Counted from the first letter of the stretch, positions 21,901 to 30,752 are shown. The stretch: DNA of 64,000 nt from Apodemia mormo (GCA_036924255.1 JAUPFN010000018.1:4350001-4414000); one strand, 5' to 3'. A program made the numbers and translations. Notes: generated by a model from the letters alone, not told the origin.

Positions 21901-24858
21901 CTGCCGGACACGTGCATGCCGCTGGGCGTGGCGTGTCCGGAGCGGCAGTGTGTGTGTGTGGCAGGTGGGCGCGCCGCTGCTGCCGGACACGTGCATGCCG
22001 CTGGGCGTGGCGTGTCCGGAGCGGCAGTGTGTGTGTGTGTGTAGCAGGAGGGCGCGCCGCTGCTGCCGGACACGTGCATGCCGCTGGGCGTGGCGTGTCC
22101 GGAGCGGCAGTGAGTGTGTGTGTGGCAGGTGGGCGCGCCGCTGCTGCCGGACACGTGCATGCCGCTGGGCGTGGCGTGTCCGGAGCGGCAGTGTGAGTGT
22201 GTGTGTGGCAGGTGGGCGCGCCGCTGCTGCCGGACACGTGCATGCCGCTGGGCGTGGCGTGTCCGGAGCGGCAGTGTGTGTGTGTGGCAGGTGGGCGCGC
22301 CGCTGCTGTCGGACACGTGCATGCCGCTGGGCGTGGCGTGTCCGGAGCGGCAGTGAGTGTGTGTGGCAGGTGGGCGCGCCGCTGCTGCCGGACACGTGCA
22401 TGCCGCTGGGCGTGGCGTGTCCGGAGCGGCAGTGTGTGTGTGTGGCAGGTGGGCGCGCCGCTGCTGCCGGACACGTGCATGCCGCTGGGCGTGGCGTGTC
22501 CGGAGCGGCAGTGTGTGTGTGTGGCAGGTGGGCGCGCCGCTGCTGCCGGACACGTGCATGCCGCTGGGCGTGGCGTGTCCGGAGCGGCAGTGAGTGTGTG
22601 TGGCAGGTGGGCGCGCCGCTGCTGCCGGACACGTGCATGCCGCTGGGCGTGGCGTGTCCGGAGCGGCAGTGAGTGTGTGTGGCAGGTGGGCGCGCCGCTG
22701 CTGCCGGACACGTGCATGCCGCTGGGCGTGGCGTGTCCGGAGCGGCAGTGTGTGTGTGTGGCAGGTGGGCGCGCCGCTGCTGCCGGACACGTGCATGCCG
22801 CTGGGCGTGGCGTGTCCGGAGCGGCAGTGAGTGTGTGTGGCAGGTGGGCGCGCCGCTGCTGCCGGACACGTGCATGCCGCTGGGCGTGGCGTGTCCGGAG
22901 CGGCAGTGTGTGTGTGTGGCAGGTGGGCGCGCCGCTGCTGCCGGACACGTGCATGCCGCTGGGCGTGGCGTGTCCGGAGCGGCAGTGTGTGTGTGTGGCA
23001 GGTGGGCGCGCCGCTGCTGCCGGACACGTGCATGCCGCTGGGCGTGGCGTGTCCGGAGCGGCAGTGAGTGTGTGTGGCAGGTGGGCGCGCCGCTGCTGCC
23101 GGACACGTGCATGCCGCTGGGCGTGGCGTGTCCGGAGCGGCAGTGAGTGTGTGTGGCAGGTGGGCGCGCCGCTGCTGCCGGACACGTGCATGCCGCTGGG
23201 CGTGGCGTGTCCGGAGCGGCAGTGTGTGTGTGTGTGGCAGGTGGGCGCGCCGCTGCTGCCGGACACGTGCATGCCGCTGGGCGTGGCGTGTCCGGAGCGG
23301 CAGTGTGTGTGTGTGGCAGGTGGGCGCGCCGCTGCTGCCGGACACGTGCATGCCGCTGGGCATGCGCGCGGCGGACGCGCTGACGCGGCTGGTGCCGGTG
23401 GCGCTATCCCCGGCGCTGGCGCACCGGCTGCTGGCCGTCACGTTCGCGGCGGAGCCCGGGGACCACGCCGCCGCCTGCAGCCTCGCCGGCGCCGTCTGCG
23501 TGTGAGTATACCGCCGCTGCCGACTGCACGGCTATCACAGGATCATCACTCAATTACATTCATGGACGTACCCAAGCTCTGGGTCAGTAACCCAGACCAT
23601 AATATTTTAAGATAATATTTTTATCTTATTATCTACAACAATAGATAGTAGAGGTAAACAAATTTCAGGGGGAGCTGCCCTCCTTGCCCCCCCCCCCCCC
23701 CAGAGGTATTGCAGCATAAAACTATTGCACCAAGAATAGGTAAAGCGGTGGTACCAGACCCGGGCGAGACAATGCGGAATTGTACCACCTAGTAATCATG
23801 ATGGTAGTGACTCATATAGCCAATCGGTTGCCTGACCGACCTGGCAGAACAGCAGTTGGTCTATTCTTCAAAGGAACCCGGGACCAACACGAGACCGTTA
23901 CGTTTACTGCCAATGTATTACGTTTAATTACAGATATTGACATTTTTTATCTAAATATTACACTTTTGAACTAACAGAAAATATTAATAAATCGTCCCCA
24001 TTGCAATTTGGTAACATTGCCTTCCTTCTCACATAAGTCAAAGAAGGATGTAAGTGAAATAATGCCCACCTGCTTATCAGACCGAAGTGTTTGGTTACAA
24101 TTATATCAAAAAGCGTACATACTGTTAGTACCTAGATTCCTAGTTACTTATACCTAACAGATTCTAGGCATCGCCATATGGTAGACGTTCCACGTACTCG
24201 GACAGAGGTTCGATTTCACATTCTTCATTCGAACCACAAGGGGCTGGAACATCCTTCCTGAGTCTGTGTTCCCGGACGAGTACAATCTAGGAATCTTCAA
24301 GAGAAGAGTGAACAGGTACCTGTAGGGAAGCGCGTTCCATTTTAGGCCGCATCTTAGCTTACCATCAGGCGAGATCGTGGTCAAGCGCTTCCCTATCGAC
24401 AAAAAAAAACTTATAAATAAATTTTAATCCCGTATTCATATGTCGAGTGCTGGAAGATAGAGACGTGGCCCATATTTCGGTGCGGTCGCTGAGTATGCGA
24501 GGCAGTGCCTATGTTGGCGTATTTCTTGTTTAATTAAGTTATTTACGAGGTTGCTGTTTACATCTGTGCCTCGGGTTTCGGTTGCTGAATAGGTATTTGA
24601 TTGACGTCAGGGATAGCGTCGTTGCTAAGCAATTTTTCAGCTCTGAACACACGTTTTGTACTAATTTTTGTTATATAATGCATACAATATGTATTAAAAT
24701 AAATAAATTTCTTTAGATGGTTAGGCCTCTCAGACTTCTTTACAATCTTTGGAATCTGTATTCAATCTCTTGGGAGATTTGAAGAAGAAATCTATCCATT
24801 CTCTAGCTTATGCTGTCGTATATCTCTATGAATTGGGAGTCTGCATGATTGTTATCCA

Positions 24859-24955
<97 letters not shown>

Positions 24956-26120
24956 AGAAAAAAACATCATCACGCCGTTTCCCTTGGGATGTAGGCAGAG
25001 TTAACCAAACGTCAGACTTTCCAGTTCACCATGATTCATCGGTTTGTTGGTTAAAATGAATGGTAATCCCATCCGTGGTGGCCGCGTTTGCGATCCGGTA
25101 GTAGTTTAAAAAACTGTTGACGCGTCAAAATAACTTGTATAAAGTTTTATTGAATAAAGTACTTCTGATTTCATCGCTGCATCTTAACAATTTGATAACG
25201 ATTATCGACTATTTCTAGCGATAGTCGGGATTGACAGCTTTATTTGCTCTGAGTCATGGGAGTGGTAACACTACCAGCCAGATAAGCTGCTGCTATTGAA
25301 ATCGATTGCCTATCGAGAAAACCGAACCCACTCATGAACTGAACCGCATAGGCTAACACTTAAATAACGACGCAGAGATATTTCTAAGGTTATTTCTCCT
25401 GCGCCTGGGATTAATTGCTCCTCATACCAATCTCACATATAATTTTTGTAATCTTGTTATATTGTAGAAAAAAAATATATGAAAAAGACAAGCCACTTGA
25501 GTTTCTTCCACCGGATTGCGGCGCCGCTGGTCCGTACCACCGAAGGGTCATAGTGATGGAACCAGCGGGCCAGCTGCTTGTCAGGTGACGTCATAACTGT
25601 GGAGGTCGATGACGTCACACAAGGACAAGTAAGGGGAAAAGGAAGATCTTCCCAGCCATGCAAGGTGTACTGCCTGGGGACCGAAGTCCATTTGAGAAAC
25701 GTTACAAGATAAATAATTGTGATATCGCGATTCAGGATTTTATTTTGAATTTCATTTTTTCCATTTGTTATTGATTTTTGTCTATTTTTTATTATTTTTT
25801 CTTGTAGCGTTTGTGATTGTTTGAGCCGCTACAGGATCTTCCCTGTGTTGCCGTGTTTCCGATGCGGTAGTAATTAAAAAAAAATGTTGACGCGTCTAAA
25901 TAAATTTTAAAAAGTTATTTTGGAGCGTCAAAATAACTTTTAAAAAGTTTTATTGAATAAGGTACTTTTGATTTCTGAAGGAATTGTATTAAAAATAAGT
26001 GTTTTCAGGACTGCCGTGGACATGGAGCGCCAGACGATGACAATCCTTTCTCCACAGCCGCGGCCGCTCCCCAACACTGTGATGCTGCTCTCCGAGCTGC
26101 AGTACATGGATAATCACTAA
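9943..26120 (+). CDS. CLP1: CLP1, RNA 5'-hydroxyl kinase / pre-mRNA 3'-end processing factor, nine exons
   Basis: Exons: 9943-10035, 10136-10297, 12388-12607, 14227-14397, 15041-15129, 16416-16517, 19935-20066, 23320-23501 and 26009-26120. All have GT-AG ends and matching phases, giving 1263 nt (420 residues plus TAA), close to the usual CLP1 length of about 425. The start at 9943 (CCATGACTG) yields the family's ELRFEVE N-terminus. The Walker A motif GPGDVGKST is at residues 116-124 and VDLDVGQG at about 143-150. Later come VYHFGHVSPG, TCGWIKG, RLYNELKRDMP, KSGGVVERS and RIREYFYG, and the C-terminal domain ends LSPQPRPLP...LQYMDNH. By family knowledge, CLP1 acts in the nucleus, in cleavage factor II and with the tRNA-splicing endonuclease. 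Oddities: exon 8 is extremely GC-rich while exons 3-6 are not, and its 5' edge is amplified about 40-fold in intron 7. An AATAAA at 26734 is a possible poly(A) signal. Confidence 0.95.
10298..12050. other. CLP1 intron 2, first part
   Basis: AT-rich intron. Around 10640-10700, 10810-10825 and 10970-10985 are ATCGATAT-type palindromes in a degenerate repeat. From 11435 to 11515 an approximately 45-bp ACGT...AAACGTCAAAATGTT unit is duplicated. A T-run lies at about 11645-11664. No exon is supported. Confidence 0.45.
12051..12338 (+). repeat. Family A repeat, diverged (CLP1 intron 2)
   Basis: Contains TTGGTCCAGGCCTGCTTTGA, CCTATTCCTGCC, GGTGTCTATAGGCAATGG and CCACCTGCTTGTTTG in family A order, with internal deletions. 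It lies just upstream of the exon 3 acceptor (AG at 12386-12387). Confidence 0.75.
13096..13371 (+). repeat. Family A repeat (CLP1 intron 3)
   Basis: 5' truncated at ATCGTGGCTAC. It ends in ATCTTATGATATAT followed by an A-run at 13364-13371, consistent with a retroposed element with an A-rich tail. Confidence 0.85.
13855..14150 (-). repeat. SINE-like family C (CLP1 intron 3)
   Basis: Minus-strand head GCCTCATGGTCTAAGGGTTA resembles a tRNA-type A box. The body has CACTTTTGTCTGA-type and CTCTAGACTCCGAGCTG motifs. Related copies are at 49793-49977 and 57950-58206, and part at 25018-25370. Confidence 0.55.
14754..14943. mobile_element. Fold-back MITE (CLP1 intron 4)
   Basis: Inverted arms at 14778-14809 and 14889-14920 share TCCTTTTCTG, TTCAGAAC or its close variant, and GCCATTTGC, with about 80 bp between. 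An outer ATCGCCTT pair extends it to about 190 bp. No clear target duplication. Confidence 0.6.
15193..15506 (+). mobile_element. Helitron family H1, full length (CLP1 intron 5)
   Basis: 314 bp from TCTATACATATAAT to AACTAG, flanked by A and T. Carries AATCGTAGGAAAGTCAAAAC near the 5' end and GGCTACATATTATCACGCTA plus a decayed terminal hairpin near the 3' end. Confidence 0.85.
15559..15913 (+). repeat. Family A repeat, diverged (CLP1 intron 5)
   Basis: Near full length, with TCTGCCAGGCAAATCGTAAA, GGTCTGGTACCACTGCC and a degenerate CATCTGCTTGTTTACTATCT 3' end. Confidence 0.75.
15996..16241 (+). mobile_element. Helitron family H1, 5' truncated (CLP1 intron 5)
   Basis: Starts inside the family at TGTGATCTACAATCGATA and ends CAACAGCTAG before T. 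The terminal hairpin is GTCCGCGCGAAC (one mismatch). A family B SINE tail fragment follows at about 16300-16375. Confidence 0.8.
16938..17510 (+). repeat. Family A repeat split by a LINE tail (CLP1 intron 6)
   Basis: The 5' half (16938-17055) stops at AGAGTTCT. The 3' half resumes at about 17300 with ACTGCAATGT, then ACTACCACCTTACC, and ends near 17505. The interruption is the LINE 3' end at 17045-17310. Confidence 0.65.
17045..17310 (-). pseudogene. LINE ORF2 C-terminus plus 3' UTR, inserted in family A
   Basis: Minus strand reads FCRHFLPRITPLWNQLPLGV, then FPNEYDLGTFKKRAYSFLKG and a Cys-containing tail. It ends CACCTGCTTGTTTGCCTACT with poly(A), seen as a T-run on the plus strand at 17045-17055. 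WN.LP..VFP..Y.L..FK is the end of jockey/CR1-type reverse transcriptase ORFs. 5' truncated, as is usual for LINE insertions. Confidence 0.75.
17600..17876 (+). repeat. Family A repeat (CLP1 intron 6)
   Basis: Well-preserved copy, 5' truncated at CTATCGTGGCTACTAGGTGG, ending TATCTTATGATAT followed by an A-run (to 17876). Confidence 0.85.
18015..18240 (-). repeat. tRNA-derived SINE family D (CLP1 intron 6)
   Basis: The minus-strand head CTGTGGTCTGGTGGTCCGGT continues to a B-box-like GGTTCAATCCCG. The tail includes GGGATTGGAGAAGTGCCCAG and GCTTGCCACCTATCACATTG, shared with the plus-strand copy at 47432-47640. Confidence 0.75.
18436..18855. mobile_element. Possible MITE with TACCATGAGT repeats (CLP1 intron 6)
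   Basis: TACCATGAGT occurs three times (about 18463, 18557, 18638) and its complement CTCATGGTA near 18836. The outer sequences AATACTCCTGTACCGC and GTAATACTTCTACC (inverted) suggest terminal repeats. The boundaries and the element call are tentative. Confidence 0.4.
18975..19500. repeat. AT-rich dispersed-repeat-like block (CLP1 intron 6)
   Basis: Begins GGGTCATTCCATGTCAAATC, then homopurine/homopyrimidine stretches of A and T. The overlapping short ORFs in three frames are low-complexity and I do not call them genes. From 19500 to 19934 nothing is recognised. Confidence 0.4.
20130..23361 (+). repeat. Exon-derived minisatellite: about 40 copies of the CLP1 exon 8 acceptor edge
   Basis: The common unit is 79 bp, with longer (TG)n variants of 81-89 bp. 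It consists of the first 42 nt of exon 8 (GTGGGCGCGCCGCTGCTGCC...), then 21 nt ending CCGGAGCGGCAG, then (TG)n and GGCAG, the splice acceptor. I count CGGCAGTG 40 times. The first copy (20130) starts mid-unit and the last runs into the functional exon 8 at 23320. Unique intron sequence before the array is only about 64 bp. Substitutions are few: a C-to-T at three GCATGCTGCTG/GCTGTCGG units, ACTCGTG near 21497, and AGCAGGAGGG at two units. About 14 units read CAGTGAGTG instead of CAGTGTGTG. Because 79 is not a multiple of 3 and stops are rare, ORFs over 1000 codons appear by chance; they are not genes. Confidence 0.97.
23687..23701. repeat. C15 homopolymer (CLP1 intron 8)
   Basis: Uninterrupted run of C; length may be an assembly uncertainty. 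Confidence 0.85.
23731..23900 (-). repeat. Family A repeat, 5' half only (CLP1 intron 8)
   Basis: Contains AGGTAAAGCGGTGGTACCAG, GACCCGGGCGAGACAATGCG and CGGGACCAACACGAG. The 3' part with the A-rich tail is absent. Confidence 0.75.
24150..24405 (+). pseudogene. LINE ORF2 C-terminus, second family (CLP1 intron 8)
   Basis: Across small breaks the plus strand gives an ILPESVFPDEYNLGIFKRRV-like peptide and NRYL before a stop. A 3' UTR with CTTACCATCAGGCGAGATCG and a short A-run follow (to 24410). It is a truncated non-LTR retrotransposon end. Confidence 0.7.
24859..24952. repeat. (TA)n microsatellite (CLP1 intron 8)
   Basis: About 47 uninterrupted TA units; produces a spurious Ile-Tyr ORF on the plus strand. 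Confidence 0.95.
25018..25370 (-). repeat. SINE-like family C with an internal insertion (CLP1 intron 8)
   Basis: Family C tail motifs GATAACGATTATCGACTATT and GCGATAGTCGGGA (as at 49805-49850) follow AACGTCAGACTTTCCAGTTC. About 25079-25175 is interrupted by a GATCCGGTAGTAGTTTAAAA block that recurs at 25850-25975. Confidence 0.5.
25497..25832. mobile_element. MITE-like repeat, copy 1 of 2 (CLP1 intron 8)
   Basis: Shares GGCGCCGCTGGT, ACCAGCGGGCCA, TGACGTCATAACT, GATGACGTCACACAAGG, GTACTGCCTGGGGACCGAAG and AATTGTGATATCGCGATTCA with 32700-33005. Both copies end in a small inverted pair, GTAGCG...CGCTACA. Confidence 0.7.
25850..25975. repeat. Second copy of the CGGTAGTA...GACGCGTC repeat
   Basis: GATGCGGTAGTAATTAAAA, TTGACGCGTC and AAAAAGTTTTATTGAATAAG recur from 25091-25175. 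The two copies lie on either side of the MITE-like repeat. Exon 9 begins 33 bp downstream. Confidence 0.6.
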
Positions 26121-26185
26121 TTTATCATACACATACTACTCCACAAACAACCTGCAAGACTTAGGAAAACAATTTTGTCATACAA

Positions 26186-26420
26186 TCCATACCCATCGAA
26201 GCCTGTCTATCTGTTACTCTTTCACGGCTAAACCGCTAAACTGATTTTGATGAAATTTGGCAAGCAGATAGTTGAAGGTCCGGGGTCAATCATATCCTTG
26301 ACATTTTTTTTTCAAAAATGAACTTTGTAAGAGGTGAAATAGGTGATGGAATATTGTATAAAAAATTTATATTGATGATTTGTCGCTCTAATTACGGGCG
26401 AAGCCGCGCGGCCCAGCTAA
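26186..26420 (+). mobile_element. Helitron family H2, full length
   Basis: TCCATACCCATCGAAGCC to GCGGCCCAGCTAA, with GGGCGAAGCCGCGC forming the subterminal stem. The 3' CTAA is directly followed by the TC of the next Helitron. It lies in or just after the CLP1 3' UTR. Confidence 0.8.
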
Positions 26421-26728
26421 TCTATACATATAAGAAAATCGTAGGAAAGTCAAAACTGTACATTGAATATTTTTTTAAAAGAATACTTGGGGCGTGATCT
26501 ACAATCGATATCGAAGCCAAAAGTATAGTTTTTAGAATTTTTGTCTGTTTGTTGTCTTTCTGTTGTAAACTCAAAAAGTACTGCATGGATTTACCTCAAA
26601 TTTTGTATGAATATTACTATCAGGTCGGGTCAATATATAGGCTACATATTACCATGCTATCACTTACGGGGGAGGAGCTGTGTGGAGTAAACGAAGTCCG
26701 CGCGGACAAAGTCGCGTTCAACAGCTAG
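26421..26728 (+). mobile_element. Helitron family H1, full length, joined to H2
   Basis: TCTATACATATAAGAAAATC to CAACAGCTAG before T (308 bp), with the perfect hairpin GTCCGCGCGGAC. The insertion point is the A/T junction at the 3' end of the H2 element. Confidence 0.85.
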
Positions 26729-26760
26729 TGTTTAATAAATCTATATTTACTAATTGCTTC

Positions 26761-26884
26761 ATATGTGGCATAAGACCTCGCCACAAGATAGCAACGCACC
26801 ATTAACACCTTTGGTGTCTATAGGCGATGGTTGACTCTTTCCATCAGGAGATCCATCTGCTTGTTTGTTATCTTATGATAAAAA
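26761..26884 (+). repeat. Family A repeat, 3' end only
   Basis: ATGTGGCATAAGACCTCGCC to TATCTTATGATAAAAAA, near-consensus, 5' truncated. Confidence 0.85.
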
Positions 26885-27423
26885 ATATTTTATTAGATAA
26901 TTAGATCAAGATAAAGTCCCTATTTTTACATAATCATTATCAGAATTAAGTACGGAGCGCTCTCCTTTTAGTATACAATCTTATACTAATCAACATGCAA
27001 GCAGACTGGTAAACTTCAGGTGCTTAAGTGACTTTTTAATATTAACTTGGACTCCCCTATATCAAATGATAATTAGTGATAAAGTGATAAAAAACTGTTA
27101 TAACTCATAATACAGGTACAGGGCTATGTGCGGAAAGCATAAGTGTAGTTACTAAAAACTATTTTTGTATTTAAAATTAATAAAAGACTGTAAATAGATA
27201 GGTATATTAATAAAACAATTTTTGACATGATTGAATTTATTATTTCAACATTCCGACTAGAAAAATAATGTTAATAGAAATTTTATCATAGATAGACTAG
27301 CGACACAGCGACTTCTTAGTTTTAGCAACAATGAAGGGGATTCAAAAAGCATTCTTCCTAAATGTCATGCCGAGTACGGCAGATAGTAATTTTAATGAAT
27401 TTCGGTTCTTTTATATTAAAGGG
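26885..27423. other. Intergenic, nothing recognised
   Basis: AT-rich, no coding signal or element terminus that I can support. Confidence 0.4.
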
Positions 27424-27702
27424 TTTAAAAACAAGCAGATAACTCTCCTAATGAAAAAAGGTGACCAATAGGTTAATGGTAAGCATAAAATACCGGCTAC
27501 CTTATCCTCCAAACCCGAATACGACATTAACAAAGCATTGCCGTTTTACGACAGGAATGGGTAAGGTGAATGTACCAAAACCCGAGCGAGATGTTGGAGA
27601 ACTCAGCTACCTAATAGTCACGATGGTCGGGACACTGGCCAATCTGCCAACTGCCTAGCAATTAGGAAATATTCTTCAAAGAGGACCCAGACTAACAACG
27701 GG
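27424..27702 (-). repeat. Family A repeat, strongly diverged
   Basis: Retains AACAAGCAGATAACTCTCCT, CCGGCTACCTTATCCTCC, AGGAATGGGTAAGG and AGAGGACCCAGACTAACAA in family order, with many substitutions. It is an old copy. Confidence 0.65.
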
Positions 27703-28049
27703 GAATATGGATTGTTGTTCTATGTTTCAAAGTTGAGATGGAAATTCATAGTAATCAGAACCTCATATCACCATCTAAGAGAAGATACCTAAAATACCAC
27801 TGTTATTTCTGTATGTAAAGGTAGGCGGTATGTAAACTTATGAATTATGAAACCCGTATTTTAAAATGTTATAACTTCCTGGAACTATATTATTAATTTT
27901 TTTAACCAAAATCCAATAGATATTACATGATATAATTTCATCCTTGTAATGTGTATTCAATTTCAAAATAGTCGTGTTAAAATTTTTCTTCATTTAAAAA
28001 GTTTATAGTTTTCCCTAAACCAGAATCAGTGCTAAAACACGTATAGTTA

Positions 28050-28778
28050 AGGTGCGTCCACACTTGTGACAATTAACCGAAAATTATCCCGTGACCGTAT
28101 GAGACACACGTGTCAGTACCGATTAATATGGCCGTATTTTGTTACGCAAACAATTGCTACGAGCTGCAGTACGATTCAATCCATTCCGAACACTGAAACA
28201 AACTGCCGAACACAGAATAAACGGCAGGACAATGTACGGAGTTATGATCTACTAGCCGGGCCCAGTGTGGACGCTGGTCTGAGTACTGTCACGCATCTAA
28301 TCCACGTGTCACGAGCCGAATGTTCATCGAAGTCTGTTTTTTTTTAAAGTATTTTCGCTATTGTCCGCGGACCAAGAGACGTCCACGCTTGCATTTATGA
28401 CACGCATCGAAGTACGCCTGATGACGGATACAGACACGGGGTAGGAGTGGATCAAGTTGTGACGTGTCCCGGTCGGTATGTCCCCCGCCCGCACCTTACC
28501 GCCGCCCATTTACGCAGCGCACACTATAAACATCATTGTATACGTTGTTTAAGTTTTATATTACGACGATTGATTAATCAGGCATGGAGTGAATGCCATG
28601 TACCGATGCCATGCCACGCGATCTAGTTCGACACCATGCGTCTACATTTGTAACATTGCATCGTACATGGCTTGTAACCGTGTCAATACAACCTATAACG
28701 TCCACATTTTGCGTAACATGTCCTGTAGCGATGCCACGTAGTCCGGTCCGTCGTCATGTTACAAATGTGGACGCACCT
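28050..28778. mobile_element. Harbinger-like MITE (TTA target duplication)
   Basis: TIR AGGTGCGTCCACACTTGTG pairs with the inverted right end AGGTGCGTCCACATTTGTA. The 3-bp TTA direct repeats flank it exactly (28047-28049, 28779-28781), as expected for PIF/Harbinger. The interior contains further ACGTGTCACGAG and GTCCGCGGAC palindromes and no transposase. Confidence 0.75.
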
Positions 28779-28950
28779 TTAGAAATACGAAAGTATTGAT
28801 ATGCAGATATGTGTTTGATTGTAACTACTTTGCGTTCTAACTGAGAATAGGACTGCCAGGGCGCCATACGGTTCCGCATTTTGCAAAAACTTCATTAGTG
28901 ATGAGTATAATGTGAGCAAAAAGTAGTAATAAACAAATACATAAAAAAAA

Positions 28951-28984
28951 TTACATTCTAATTGGTATACCAATTAGAATGTAA
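28951..28984. other. 34-bp perfect palindrome
   Basis: TTACATTCTAATTGGTA followed at once by its complement, extended imperfectly by A-run and T-run flanks. No loop, so it can form a cruciform. It lies inside the TIR element. Confidence 0.9.
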
Positions 28985-29288
28985 ATTTTTTTTTTCGTCG
29001 AAATATATTCGTTCGAAAATAATCGTCGTTCGAAAATATATTTTCTATTCAGGTTCCCATTCGCCCATGCTAATATGTGTTAATGTAAGGTGCAGAAAAG
29101 AAAAGAAAATATAAAAATACAAATAGATTTATTTTTATAAACAAAATACTTAATCAAGTGTGTCTTATCGGATTTTAAATCCTTTACACCACCTTTAACG
29201 ACTTTGTTGCCGATATTATTAGTGTGCGAATCTTTTTTGTCGCATATAATATTGTATAAATCAAAAATTAATAACGTGTTTCAAATTA

Positions 29289-29392
29289 TGTGTAATGACA
29301 TAATTTAAATAGGTACACTTAGGCAGGTTTGTGTAATGACATAATTATGTATAATGACATAATTTAAATAGATACACTTAGGTAGGTACATG
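29289..29392. repeat. Approximately 50-bp tandem duplication
   Basis: TAATGACATAATTTAAATAG followed by TACACTTAGG occurs twice with an intervening partial GTGTAATGACATAATTATG copy. Confidence 0.7.
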
Positions 29393-30193
29393 TATTATGA
29401 TATGGAACAACACAATATAGAATTATTTGAATGTTACTTGCTCTTCAATAAATTAGTCCAGTTTTTTTAAAACTTTTTTTGATATAACTTTTGCTGATAT
29501 TACTAATTTCATACTTATTATATGAAGTTGACAACAAGCGCGATCCTATTCTCAGTTGGGACGCATAGTAGGAATCAGTACATTGACAGAATTGATCATA
29601 AAGTAAAGAAGACACAAGCATTTCGTCACACTGAAGCATAGATACGTAGCTCAAGAGTTTTCGTTACATCTCAAATCAAGTTGATCAGTGGTTCAGTTAC
29701 CATCATGTCAAACTTTTCCTTTGTGTAAAAAAAGTTTTTGTTTAATTTGGTATATACTTTGGAAGATGGAATATATTCAGTAATATAAGGCGATTTTCGA
29801 GCTCCAATCCCCCTTTGGTTATATGTAAGATTTGGTTTGATCCCCTTCTTCACTGGTTATCTCAGGTGAAATTTATCAGAATGTGTATTTTTAATTAATG
29901 TGCCTAGATATGAAAAAAAAAACAAGATTTTATTGAAGACTAGTTTATTGCCATTATGTTAGATACGTATTAGCCGAGCCCCCTTTCATCTTTTACGAGA
30001 TGCCTAACTTAAGGTTAACTGTTTGATCTATTCATAAAAATAACGGAGCGGAAAAAAGAGAGTCCCAGAAAAATACCGAAGCAGACACAAAATATGTCGA
30101 ATTTACAAATACCGATAATAAAGCAATAATTAAAAAAGTTCTGTTTGTGGGAAACGAGTTAGTCGAAGGGTTCAGTAGCTTTTAGAGCGGTAA

Positions 30194-30394
30194 CTTACCG
30201 GGGCACCATGGCGACGTCGCCGGCCACCTATTCAAACAACTTGTATTTAAACTTACGAATTGGCTACGTCGCTTAGTGAGTTAGCCGCCAAATATCTCAG
30301 TATATACTGTTTGGAATCCAAACAGTTTACACTGATATATTCAAACTTTGGATAACGGTGGCCGGCGATGTCAACATGGCGTCCCGGTGAGTGA
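30194..30394. mobile_element. Fold-back MITE of about 200 bp
   Basis: Left TACCGGGGCACCATGGCGAC with TCGCCGGCCACC pairs with the inverted right arm CACCGGGACGCCATGTTGAC with TCGCCGGCCACC. The centre, near 30310-30345, is the hairpin CTGTTTGGAATCCAAACAG. There is no coding capacity. It ends about 360 bp before the intact mariner-like element. Confidence 0.7.
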
Positions 30395-30752
30395 GGGCCC
30401 TCAGACTATCGGCAATATTACCTTCTTAACCGACGGAAAACGGATGCTATGAGTTGTAGACAACATGTAGTTATGTAATATTGTTGGAAATTAATAAAAT
30501 TCGATTACGATCATCTATTTATGCTTCCAAGCGCGTGTACTAAATTTCGCAAGTGTATGTTTATCCACGATTTTCTCGGGAACTAAAAGACATATCGAGA
30601 TCATTCTTATTGATTAAAATCGGGTATATTCCAAGTGAGGGAACTTCCATTCTTGTGTAAAGTCTGTGTCTCTGTCTGACCTAGCCTGGTACGTTAAAAC
30701 ATTACTAGAAAAATGTTATAGCACAATTTAGGATTTAATTAAACATGTATTA

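Larger units (their letters stand above)
28825..29571. mobile_element. TIR element of about 747 bp
   Basis: Left CTACTTTGCGTTCTAACTGA and the inverted right end CTACTATGCGTCCCAACTGA continue together through GAATAGGA (25 of 28 match). No clear target duplication and no coding capacity. Confidence 0.6.

Noticed and set aside
20130..23361. CRISPR-like array of regular repeats
   Set aside because: There are no unique spacers; the whole unit including the linker is repeated, it contains an exon edge, and the context is a eukaryotic intron.
20074..23615. Very long ORFs on both strands (over 1000 codons on the minus strand, up to 565 on the plus strand)
   Set aside because: They are translations of the 79-bp tandem repeat. 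Since 79 is not a multiple of 3 each frame cycles through all readings, and the unit rarely contains stops. The real coding content is CLP1 exon 8 only.
28066..28799. Short ORFs of 61-93 codons
   Set aside because: They lie inside a Harbinger-like MITE with TTA duplications and have no recognisable transposase motif.
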